From Brasenia schreberi (Eukaryota; Streptophyta; Magnoliopsida; Nymphaeales; Cabombaceae), in the NCBI GenBank assembly GCA_036023115.1, contig JAYKKT010000079.1, positions 9,189,001-9,253,000 of the forward strand: a DNA stretch of 64,000 bases. The letters are read 5' to 3'. Within the stretch, counting starts at the first letter, position 1, and every line of letters starts with the position of its first letter. Below are positions 22,271 to 33,736 of this stretch, piece after piece. The position numbers and the translations under genes are program-made. A model generated the notes under the pieces. It did not search any database, was not told the origin of the DNA, and saw only the letters and a program-made list of their open reading frames with translations.

Positions 22271-23446
22271 GATTTGGGTTAAATTCTAATTTTCAAAAAT
22301 TTTAGGGATAGCTGCTCTGAGACCTGAAAATAAGGTGCAAAGGCAAAGTCGTGTGACCCTAAGTGAGAGAATTCGCACTTATGAAAGAGTGGAGTCTTCA
22401 AAATCGTGGTTACATTTCAAAATCCTTCTTCTTACAAAGAAAGGCCTAGTTCAACATAGAAAGATACTTGCAAGTAGTACGTGCTATTTCTAAATAGGCT
22501 GATCTGGAATGGATCGAGTGTGAGCTTGGGATAAGTCCTTCCCTTTTCTCTTCAACTTCAAAAAGGAAAACAAAAGCCCAAATAAAGGGAATTTCCCATC
22601 CAAAGTCTCTTTCCAAAAGAAAGAAACCAGAATTCAAAAGGAAAAATCAATTCTCTTATGAAAAAAAGAGCGATTAAAGAAAAAATACTCCCATAGGAAG
22701 ACCCTCTACGAAAAAAAAGGAAAAAGAGGCCAAAAAGTTCAAAAAGAGCAGTTTTCTGCCTTCTATACCTTAAACCACGGGACGCTTCAGAAGGGACCAT
22801 GGTATCTCTTTCCCATCCCTGGCTTATCCCAAGCTAAAGCATGGTTCATTTCGAGGAATCCTAAAGTAAAAATAGGATTTACTTACTTGAATTTCATCTT
22901 GTTTGAGAATTCGATGTTTCGAGTAAGACGTAGGAATTTGAAATATAGCTTGTTTTCTTATAAAACCTTCGCTAGATAAAGCGAGTGTCAAGACTCAAGC
23001 AAGGGCAAATACGAAGAGCTCGAGATCCTTAGGATTGAGACTCAAGACAGTTGTCCCTTTTGTAAATAGCTTTTGTAAATAGATTTTGAAAAATCGAACA
23101 TCGAACAGCATAGGATTTGCTCACTTGGAGCAGTAGGCCTTGAAAGTCTCGAAAGTTCGACCATATCTGGTCTCTGGGAGGTGGCCACTCCTGGCACCAT
23201 ACCCTTGTCATGCATCTACATTCCACGCATAGCACTTGCATAAACATGATCCCATTTTAGGACCAGATTCCTTACATATCCCTTTGGCGTGATATCTCCT
23301 CCTACGAGGGTTTTAAAACTGAGATTTTGCTAAAGATTGGGACGATCCCGTATTCTTCATGGTTAGATCTAGGGAGACATTAAAAGGGGTGTTTATCATC
23401 TTTGCCATTATCTAAATCGATTTGGACAATGCTAAAGAGGGGCATC
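22271..23446 (+). other. D2 3' noncoding region with polypurine tract
   Basis: About 1.2 kb homologous to 1456-2632 and 61655-62823, without a supported gene. It ends AAAGAGGGGCATC directly before the LTR. Confidence 0.8.
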
Positions 23447-26400
23447 TGTAAACAACCCGAAATCCCACGAACTTCTCAAATCAACATGGTTTTGTAAAAG
23501 TAGCCCCAAAGAGCTATTTTAAGTCTGCAAACCCAAGAGCCTTCCAGGCAACCCTGTACATATGTTTAAAACTGTATATGCTTTAAAATATGTATAATGT
23601 GTTTTAAAACCTTTTAAATATGTTTTGAAACCCCACGAAGCAGCTTGGCCTGATGAAAGCAGGACCAAAAGAGCCAAAGAGAGCCCGAAACTGGAGCACA
23701 TGTCGAGCCCGGCACAGCAACTCTCATATTGAAACCCCCCCAGGATCTCGAACGTCCAAGACCCTGTTATAATCAGAAATCCTTTGAAGTCATCTCCGGA
23801 AGGTGAAAACAGAAGCGGACGATCATGTTGGTGAAGACCCAACGCAGATGGAGTACTGATACTGTCAAACCCCACACAAATCGTTTGTTTCAAACACAAC
23901 CTGAAGGAGTCAGAATTCAGTTTGGATTGGATCTGGACCATATATATCCAGATCCCAATCCAAACCTATGTGTGGATTTGGATTTGGATTTGGATCCAAA
24001 GATCCAATCCAATATCCACGTCCATGGCCCACATCACCTTCTCATAAATGGAGGTGGGGCCCACTTGAAATTCACGTGGGATTATGGGCATGAGAGAGAA
24101 TGGGGAGGATAAGATTTGAGGGGAATTGTAATTAAGCATGACTTGTGTGTCAAGTTTGGGGTTAATCATGTGGGTTAGCCTAATTAGTATGGGTTTAAGC
24201 TTGTATTAGCCGAAACCTAACCTAGAGCTGCACTAACATGATGCAATAAGGTCAATGGGTTATGCAAAGGGAGCTCCCTAACCCAATCCTAAGCCAAAAC
24301 CCCTAATCCTAGCCTTTTACCCTAATCCCGACCTAATCCTAGCCTAATCACCTAACCCACTTCCCTAATCCCGGCCTAATCCCAACCTAATCACCTAACC
24401 CACCTCCCTAATCCTTCCCTAAACCTAGCCTAATTTCCTTAAACTTAACCTAATCCTAACCTAATCACCTAACCCACCTCACTAAACCTCACCCCAAAAC
24501 CAACCCACCTAGCTAAGCCCTAAACCCCTAAACCACCCCACCTAAGCCTAGCACACCATATCCCTAAAACCCCTTAAAGCAAAATATCTGGCCCCTCCTC
24601 AAAACCAGCCCACCTTATCACCACACCACCACCACCTAAACCACCTTACCACCCTCCAAAAACCAGCCCCAACCGCCCTTCAAAAACCTATATAAAGCCC
24701 CCCTAATGGGCGGGTCTTCCATCTTCTCCCAGCCGATCCTCTCCCATCCTCTTCCAGCCCACCCTTGGGCCAGCCGAACTTCCACCTTGCCCTTCTTCCA
24801 CCTGCACCACCACAACCCGGCCAGCTCCACCTCGCACCACCACTTCCATCCGGCCTGCTCCACTCCACGCTGCCACCTTCATAACCCGGCTCCACCCACC
24901 TTCATCACCCGGTTGCCTTTTCTTCCATCCACGGACCTTCTTCATCCATTCGGTTAGTACCTTACACCTAACTCCATCTTCTCTTCACTCCCCCTCCACT
25001 CTCAACCGCCCATACCACCACTCCACCTCGCCAACACCACCTTCTTGCCAACCTTACCCATTCGGCCAGACCTAACCCTTTACATCACCCGATCCTATAC
25101 TCTCCCTTTAGTAATACCCGGCCGCCCTATCTTGCTCCCTAGGACCTGCCCCTTCCACTTTTAACCAACCCATTGACCCCACCTTCCACAGCACCCTAGC
25201 TAGCTCCCTTCCCATCCTTGACATCCCCTAGCTACCCCAGCCGGCCACCACTAAACCATCCCTAGTCGGTCACCCCCAGCCAACTGCACCCAAGTCCCCC
25301 GGCCAGCCACACCCTTCTCCTTAGACATTCCCTTTAGGCTCCCCTTTAGCGCCACCTTCCCTAGCATCAACCCTATCCCTTAGTGACCCTCCTTAAACAT
25401 CTTATCCCTAGACGTCACGACAGCACCCCCTAGTAGCCGGCAAGCACCAAGGTGCCACACCCGCGCCCCTTTTGTCACCCGGCCACACATCCTTGCCGTT
25501 CCATTTCGAGGAGCTCCCTCTTGCAGCCCAAGGCGAAGCCCAAGCCCACGCTCAAGCAAGTCACCTCCGGACCGGCTATAAGTAAGTGCCTAACTCGGTC
25601 CTTAGTTGTAGACTTGCTTAAGTTAAATTAAATTTGATACGGGGTTGTAATAACGGAGCATAGTCTCCCCCCGCTTGTAATAACATGGTTTGGCACACCC
25701 ACACACACGTGCACTTGAGCCTACCTCGCTCTTAGTTGTGCACGATTTTGAACACACACCGGCCTAATCAGCCCCTTAGATATCAGTTTATGTATATACT
25801 TTAAGTTGCGTAGGGTTTTGCTTGAGTTGTGTGTGTTGTCTTTAAATTCTCGCACTCACACACATTGAGCCTTCGCTCTTATTTGCAAGACCCAAGTAAG
25901 GGCCGTGTTATACTATCCTTGGGTTTAATTTCATGTCGTGTGTGTAGTATTTCAATTATACACTCACACACATTGAGCTTTCACTCTTACTCCCAAGACC
26001 TTAGTTAAGGCCATATTGTAATTTATATTTGGGTTTAATTTCATGTTGTGTGCGTAGTATTTCAATTATACACTCACACACATTGAGCTTTCGCTCTTAC
26101 TCCCAAGACCTTAGTTAAGGCCATATTGCAATTTATATTTGGGTTTAATTTCATGTTGTGTGCGTAGTACTTCAATTCTAGCACTCACACACATTGAGCT
26201 TTCGCTCTTATTCCCAAGACCTTAGTTAAGGCCATATTGCAATTTATATTTGGGTTTAACTTCATGTTGTGTGCGTAGTACTTCAATTCTAGCACTCACA
26301 CACATTGAGCTTTCGCTCTTATTCCCAAGACCTTAGTTAAGGCCATATTGCAATTTATATTTGGGTTTTATTTGAAGTCGTGTGTGTTGTCTTTACATTT

Positions 26401-27170
26401 TCACACGCACCCACATTGAGCCTTCGCTCTTATTTGCAAGACCCAAGTAAGGGCTCATATATACTATGTACGTATTTCCCTTTTGGCTATGTCTTTTCAA
26501 TTTGGGTTTTAAAGTTCAGCAGTGTGCGTAGTCTTTTCAATATATACACGGCACACACTTGCACTATTGAGCCTTTCCTCTCTTAAGATATAGTCATATT
26601 TCCCTTTTGCAATTTCCCTTCGGCATTTTACATTACAAGTCATTTCCCTTCGGCATTGTCTTTTAAATTCGGGTTTTCCCTTTGGAGTAGCGTGAGTTTG
26701 CATTGCATGTATGCCATACCACGAGTTAGGATGCATATTGCATCAAAGCAAACCCCATACTCCCGCTCAAAGTCGCCACATCTTAGTGGAGTGTTCATAA
26801 CACACACCTAGGTGGCCCAAAAAGGGATAAAAAGAAAGACTTAGGCACGTGCAAATCCACGTGAACTAAAATCTGAAAGTCATACAAACAAACCCGAATC
26901 AAACACCTCAAACCGCTTTTGTAGGTTCTTACACTCAAAAACTCGATTTTAAAAGCGTACAGACTGACCCTTACGCATCGGTGCATGAAGGTCTGCGACG
27001 ACAAGAGCTTGCTTGCTCATAATCACCACGTTAGGAGTCAGGTTTTAAAATATATCTTCGCTAGCTTAAGTAAGCTAGCTGGCATGCCTTGTTTGTTTAA
27101 TAGGACTTAGGCACACGAAAAGGTTCGCTTCAGGCCTAAGAACTAGGAGCGGGAATTTTTTGCGTCTATA
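23447..27170 (+). repeat. Element D2 3' LTR (about 3.7 kb)
   Basis: Begins TGTAAACAACCCGAAATCCC after the purine tract and ends GCGTCTATA (final CA changed to TA). It contains the inverted repeat near 23923, a CCTAA-rich block (24255-24640), TATATAAAG (24690-24697) with a C-run and GGGCGGGT, GTAAGT (25582-25587), a 110-111-bp array (about 25840-26400), the U5 hairpin near 26955 and the palindrome near 27065. Proline-rich frames near 24706-24957 are in the leader and are not genes. Confidence 0.87.
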
Positions 27171-28450
27171 GTGTGAAGCTAAGCAAACTTGCGAAGATTG
27201 GAGTGGACAAACATCTAAATCACGTAAGTATTTTAATTCGGTATTTCATATCTCCTTTCTACGCTTTGATTCAATTTGAATATGAGGTTGTATTAACGGA
27301 GCCTTGTCTCCCCCCGATTGTAATAACTTGGTTTGCTACACGAAGCACACACGAGCACTTGAGCCTTAGCTCTTACTCGTACACAAGCACCCACATGCAC
27401 CATTGAGCCTTCGCTCTTACTCCTAAGACTCTAGTAAGAGCTGCGTGAGTTTGTCTTTAATTTTATATACTCACACACGCGTGCATTGAGCCTTCGCTCT
27501 TATTCTATATATGTATTTCAATTCAGCTGGGTTGTTACATTAAGTCGTGTGAGTTTGTCTTTCATTTACGCATTCACACACAAAGAACACCCGAGTGCTT
27601 GCTTGTGCACCTCACGCACCATTTTGGCCTTGGCAGCCGCTAAGATATAGTCATATTTCTATACTTTCCGTTGCGTTTTCCCGGTTCAGCTGCGTGTGTT
27701 TGTCTTTCCATTTACACACCAACATAACGCGTGCACGTTGGCGACCTTCGGGCCCATATATATAGTTGTATTTCCCTTCCGCTATGTCTTTAAATTTCAG
27801 GTTTTAAGGTTTAGCTATGTGAGTTGCATTTCAATTTATACACGGCATACACTTACACAATTGAGCCTTTCCGCTCTTAAGATATAGCCATATTTCCCTT
27901 TTGCAATTTCCCTTACGCAATTTCTCTTAAGCATTGTCTTTCAATTCTGGGTTTTCCCGTTCAGTTGTGTGAGTTTGCATTGCATATTCGCCATACCATG
28001 AGTTAGGATTATGCATACTTGCATTAAAGCAAACCCCATACACCCATGCAAAAATCGCCCATACTTAGGCACTTGATGCACACACATCACACACCTAAAA
28101 ATTGGCTAAAACCCGAGACATAGGAAACGTGCAAATCCTACGTTGATAAAATCTGCAACAAGACAAGCAAAATCGATCAAACACTTTGCATACTTTTCAA
28201 AAAGTTTATGTTTTCTCAAAATCATTTTTTTTAAAAGCGTACAGACTGACCCTTGCACATCGGTGCAAGAAGGTCGGCGACGAAAAGAACCCACTTGTCC
28301 ACAGTCGCCTCAAACAAGTCAGATATTTTCAAAACTTACTTTGCTAGCTTGAGTAAGCTAGTTGGCACATCCTTTAAGTGACTTAGACATACGAAAAGGT
28401 TCGCTCTAGGCCCTAAGAAGCCCGGGGTCGGACATTTCCGCGTGTCTACA
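27171..28450 (+). repeat. D1 LTR, right part
   Basis: A second LTR tail directly after the D2 LTR: GTAAGT at 27224, diverged ACATTGAGCCTTCGCTCTTA repeats (about 27350-27560 and beyond), the U5 hairpin near 28240 and a CGTGTCTACA end at 28450, directly followed by the AGGGG duplication. It is more diverged from D2 than D2 is from A2 or B. Confidence 0.72.
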
Positions 28451-28455
28451 AGGGG
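28451..28455 (+). repeat. Target-site duplication AGGGG (right copy)
   Basis: Second copy of the 5-bp duplication that flanks the 14-kb D insertion. Confidence 0.9.
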
Positions 28456-29586
28456 TTTTCTACAAAAAGAGTTTTACCGACATCTTGTTGAGATGTATGA
28501 ACCTTGATGAGACTAGAACTATAATGCATGAATTCCATGATGGAGAATGTGGAGGTTATGTCAATGCAAATATGATGGCCATGAAAATACTTAGGGCCGG
28601 TTATTTTTGGTCCACCCTTAAGCAAGATTGTCATAATCATGTTAGGAAATGTCATCAATGTCAAGTGCATGGACATGCCATTCATATCCCATCGTCCACC
28701 TTGCATTCCATTGTGAGCCCATGGCCCTTCACCATGTGAGCATTTGACATCATAGGACCCATCTCTCCAATTACATCGAATAGACATAGGTTCATCTTAG
28801 GAGCCATCAAATATTTTTCTAAATGGGTTGAAGCTACCTCCTTCGCTAATGTCCAAGGACAACATGTAGTGGCATTCATTAAGAAAAATATCTTGGCTCG
28901 ATTTGGAGTTCCAAGAGACCTAGTGTCGGATAATGGCACCCCTTTTAAGAATGAGAAGATGGAAAAGTTATGTAATACCTATGGCATAACTCAACACTTC
29001 TCATCGCCTTACTACCCTCAAGGCAACGGCCAAGCCGAAGCCACAAACAAGATTCTTATAAGCATCATTGAGAAAACCTTAGAGAAGGGTTGGAGATGGC
29101 ATGAGAAGCTTGATGAAGCCTTATGGGCTTATAGGACTTCCATCTGAACACCCACAAATGCCACACCATTTGAGTTGGTCTATGGTACAAATGTTATCCT
29201 CCCCATTTATACCAAATTGCATTCATTTCATACATCACTTGCACTCGACCTACCCATAGAGACTTTACAATATGCTAGAATAGCTGAGCTTGATCTATTA
29301 GCTGAGAAGAGGCTCCTTGCCATGGATCATGCATGCATATTGGCAAAGGATAGCCCGACATTATGAAAAGCATATGAAGGTTCGCCACTTCAAAGTGCAA
29401 GACCTTATATTGAAAATCATACACCATCGTGGCCCACATACACTTGGAAAGTGGTGGCCCAAGTGGGATGGTCCCTATGTTGTAAGGGGAACAACCACGA
29501 ATAATGCATATTGGTTGATTGATATTGAGGGCAGGAATTTAGTAGACCCTATAAATGTCCAATACTTGAAAAAATATTATGTATAG
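28456..29586 (+). pseudogene. Element C integrase, decayed
   Basis: Continues the frame broken at 14457: FYKKSF, then the zinc module (HEFHDGECGGYVN ... CHQCQ), catalytic motifs SDNGTPFKN and GQAEATNK, and a C-terminal GKWWPKWDGPYVV ending KKYYV with TAG at 29584-29586. TGA at 28737 (TGG in relatives), TGA at 29145 (CGA in relatives) and a frameshift near 29330 disable it. It is related to, but clearly older or more distant than, the integrases of A2, D2 and G. Confidence 0.88.
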
Positions 29587-30842
29587 GGCTTATGTAAAAT
29601 TCTTTCGAAAAGATTTTAAAGTGGGTCTCCTTTGAATTTCTTGAAAGAAGGATCAAAATGGATTGTATGGCCCTAAATAAGGAAATCGATGCTTTATGAA
29701 AAGTAGAGTTTTCAAAATCATTCGGTAACATTTCAAAAATCTTTGGCTTACAAAATGAAGCCTAGTTCAATATAGCAAAATATTTTCAAATGGTAGTTGC
29801 TATTAGGAAATGGGATGATCTTGGTTGAATCGAGTAGCCAAAGGGATAAGTTTTCCCCCCATTTTTCTTCCTCTAAAAGGAAAATTGGTAAAAATCAAAA
29901 GAAAAAGAGAATACAAAAACTCCTCCATAAAGAGGTTTTCCCTTCAAATAGAAAGAGGAAAATACAAAAATTCCTTCGAAAGAAGTCTTCTCTTTGAGTG
30001 AAAAAAAGAAAGAAAGAAAAAGAGAATTCAAAAACTCCTCTATAAAGAGGTCTTCCCTTCAAATAGAAAGAGGAAATATAAAAATTAATCCAAAAGAGGT
30101 CTTCTCTTTGAATGAAGAAAAAGATATAAAAGAAAAAGCCAAAGCTCAAAAAGAGCAATTTTCCATCTCTTTGCCTTAAACCACGGGATGCTTCAGAAGG
30201 GACCTTAGTAACTCTTTCCCAAATCCCTACAACTTATCCTAATGTTGAAAGGTTTATCCATGAAAATCCTAAAGTAGGAATAGAATCTACTTATTTGGAT
30301 TTCATTTTGTTTGAGAATTAGACTTTGTTATGTGAGAAACAGAATTTTGAAATGTCTTCCTAAATTTTCTACAAAACCTCTGCTAAGTAGTAGGTATTGA
30401 AACCCAAATGAGGGGAAATATGAAAAATTGGAAGTCCTTTTGATAGAAACTAAAAGGAGCTCCCTTTTGAAAATGAATTTTGAAAACCCGAAATGTCAAA
30501 TGACATGGGATTGTCTTACTTGGGGCAGTCGACCTTCATAGGCTCCTCCTCAAGCTCATCCATTTCATAAAAGAGTCTTCAACTCTTACACTTCATTTGC
30601 ATCACACACCCCATGCATGCGTACATTTAAGTTCGGCCATGCATGATCATGTTTAGGACTAGCACTCAGTATGGGTCAAGTCCCTTTTGGCTAAAATCCC
30701 CTCCTCTATGATCCAAGAAAAGGGTTTTATGAAATGAAGGATGATTTATATTCTCAAGATAATTTGAGAAGTAAATCAAAAAGGGTGTTTTATTCTTTGA
30801 CATTATCCGAATGAATTTGGATTAAGGCCAAAGTGGGGCATC
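29587..30842 (+). other. Element C 3' noncoding region with polypurine tract
   Basis: About 1.25 kb with A-rich repeated segments near 29880-30140 and no supported gene. It ends GGCCAAAGTGGGGCATC, the counterpart of the purine tract of the other elements. Confidence 0.7.
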
Positions 30843-33061
30843 CGTAAACACCCTAAATAAATTTTTCTAAAAATACTCCCAATTTCGAAAGCCGACTTGT
30901 TTTAAAACCTTTACTTTAAAATGAAAGTTTTAAATCTTTAAAATAAAGATTTTAAAATGTTTCAAATTAAAGGTAAAAGGATAAGGCCCATAAGATTCGA
31001 GCGAATCAGGCGACGGTTGGAGCCCACTTTAAGCTAGGATCGAGTTCGCGAAGGTCAAGCCATGGAGCAAGGGAGTAAATCATGTCAAATCAAAGCACGT
31101 CTTCATCCAAGATCAAGTTAAGTAGATAGTCTCACCAAACCTAACCCAGCCAAATTCGACTAAGTCCTAGACTTGATTCACTTGAATTAAACATGAAGCC
31201 TAACTTAGTTTGAATCAAATGCCTTAACTCGACCAAGTTGAAGCTAGTTTAGCCATGTCTACTCTACCTCCTTTGGCTAAAACAATAATTGAAAACCCTA
31301 CCTAGCCTTGATCACATGGGACGAGCCAACGTAGAATGAGCCACCTCAAGTTGAAGGCAACCGATTGCACTTGGAGACGTCTAGGACCTAGCCAACCATG
31401 GCTACGTACATATGGTTTAAAACAACAACCAACCCACATGGGGTTGGTCCATATTTGACCAAGGGGGACCACTCATCTACGTGAAGAATGATACCTTGGG
31501 GTTGGGTTTGGATCTTGGATCACCCTCCCCAAGGAAAGGCCTAGAAGGATCCCCCTTGGCCTATAAATAGAGGCCAAGGGGGGGCATGAACTCCATCTTG
31601 CATCTTGGAGCCATCTTGCACATTGGAGAGAATTTGAGAAGGAGTTGCACCTTGGGGTCTTGGGCTGCCTTTTGGAAATTCGTGAGCTACTAGGGAAGGC
31701 TTGAGAGAAAGAGAAAAGAGTCTAGGAATTAAGGCAAAGTGATGCCAATAAAGTTAGAGTGAGAGTGAGAAAAAGAGAGAGTGAAAAGAGGGAAGGTGAG
31801 GGTCGTGCACCATCGTTGGGAGCAGATTCTTGGGGAATTCGTGTAAGTATCCCTCTTCTTTGATTCATCTCTATATCTTCTTCATATTCAATTCAAAAGG
31901 GGTTGTATTAATAGAGTTTTGTCTTCCCCAATGATGTAATAAGAAGTAGATGTGCTGAAATTTTCATTTCTTGCTTATGCACCTATATGTTTGTGTTCTT
32001 GATTCTACCTCTCTATATGTTATAAATACTTTATATTTTCTAATCTCCTATATGCTTAAGCTAATAAATATATTTTCATTCCTTTCCCTTCAATAATTTA
32101 CTTTGGGAAGTTGTGTTGTTGCATTTTAATTTGGGTGAGTTTGCATCACGTATGTTCTAAAAATAAAATTCTGGATTTCAGCATTCCTACATATGTTGAT
32201 TGCTTTATTTTTAATTGTTAAAGTGTTACTCCGAACACTCTGAAATTTGGTACACTATATCTACAGACATAATTCCCTTGTAATAAAAGTTTTAAGAATT
32301 TTAGGCCATGCAACCATGTATTAAAAGTTTTGTTAGATCAGGAAAATTTCAGAAACTTTCTGTCAACCTTGTTTCCCTACAATAGAGCCTAGGTAATCAT
32401 CTCATAACTCTGTCTGTAGTTGTCTAAATTTGGTGAAACTTGATTAATTGGAAATTGATATCCATAGCTTCCCAACAAAACCAAGTGCACTAAAATTGGA
32501 GCTTTGAGCACCGAGATACAGACCTATCTTTGAGTCTCTGTATTTCTTTGATAGAACAGTTTTGAGTGTTTGAGGAGAGGCACTTTGTCAATTTAATTAT
32601 GTATCATCCCAGTCCCAAATTTCAAAACAAAACATTTCTTAGAATCTCCACATTCCAGGCTCTTTCCTGTAAAATTTTCATGAATTTTGGAGGTTTATAA
32701 GTCACTCAAAAAAATTCGGGAAATAAGCTCTGTAAATAGAACCAGTTTCTGTTTTTCAGAACTTGTTTATTTTAAAACTTGAAACCAAAGTGCACGAGTT
32801 TGTTCTTGTCAACACCTTGTTTTCACTTGGATTTGAACATTTACCTATACATTTGAAATCCTTAAAGTGCTTAGGCTGACCTTTGAGTATCAGTTGAAGA
32901 AGGCGTAAAGCAAAAAGATCCCACTTAGCCACAATCACAAAGTGAGATTTACAACTTTACTAGTTTTTGGAAACTAGCTTCCATGCTCGTGCAACAAAGT
33001 AATGTTGAAAAGTTTTCTTCAAGTCTCTACATAGGTTTGGAGTGAAATTTTTACATCTACA
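30843..33061 (+). repeat. Element C 3' LTR (diverged, about 2.2 kb)
   Basis: Begins CGTAAACACCC after the purine tract. It has a CTATAAATAG TATA box near 31560 followed by GGCCAAGGGGGGG, a GTAAGT at 31843, and near 32870-32990 a segment matching the U5 of the other LTRs at several points (GGCTGACCTTTGAG, GAAGAAGG, CCCACTTAGCCACAATCAC, TACTAG...CTAG). It ends ACATCTACA at 33061. It lacks the long CCTAA block and the 110-bp array. Confidence 0.65.
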
Positions 33062-33736
33062 TGGCTCACCCTTTGCTTGATGCCACTCAAGTTCTAAGCA
33101 TAGCCCATGGTGTATTTTGTCCCCTTGTTGCCTTAGTTTTGTTCCTTTGACTTGGTCATGTTGTGGCATGACTATCCTGCCCTCTTGTTTGGTCCTATTT
33201 GAGCTTGAATTGTCTTGAACTTAGGCAAGGTGACTTTGGCCAAACCATTTGATTTTGAATCGCCCAACCACGTGCTTTAGCGGCTTTATGATCACCTGCT
33301 CCTTGGGCTTAACCATTTTGTATGATTTGAAGTCATGTTTTAGCCCTTACTTGATTCAGATGTGAGCCAAGTTTCATTTGAGCCTTGGATTGAGTCTTGC
33401 ATGCTTGGGGTTTGGTTGAGCCTGGGTCTGGTATGGATTGGGTTGAGCCTTCTTGCCTTATTTGAATGCACTTGCCTTTGCAGATCCACCCTTATCTTCT
33501 TCTCGACACTTTTGTTTCCTGTTGATTCGGGCCTCACTCTATTTTGGGGAAATCAATATTTCCTTTTGTGTTTCAAACTTGAATTTTATAATCCCGGGTT
33601 TCAAAGTATTTCTCAAAAACTTTTTTATTTTGAAAATAATGTTTGAGGTTTTATGAAATATCTATGACATGTTCAAATCATGAATTTTTTAAAATATACC
33701 CAGTTTATTTTGAAAAATATTTTTAGGGTGTTTACA
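33062..33736 (-). repeat. Possible inverted LTR start hosting element C
   Basis: Read on the minus strand, it starts TGTAAACACCCTAAAAATA at 33736, the same kind of LTR start as C, and runs to the end of the C LTR. The sequence right of 33736 changes character to AT-rich unique DNA. The simplest reading is a minus-strand LTR into which C inserted, with the rest left of the window. The whole segment cannot be matched to another LTR here. Confidence 0.35.

Noticed and set aside
29895..30158. Phenylalanine-rich membrane-protein-like frame on the minus strand
   Set aside because: It is the complement of the A-rich 3' noncoding region of element C, with repeated GAAAGAGGAAA segments.
30843..33736. 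DNA transposon with TGTAAACACCCTAAA terminal inverted repeats
   Set aside because: The left end follows a purine tract and a pol 3' region, and a U5-like end with TCTACA lies at 33061; no transposase is seen.
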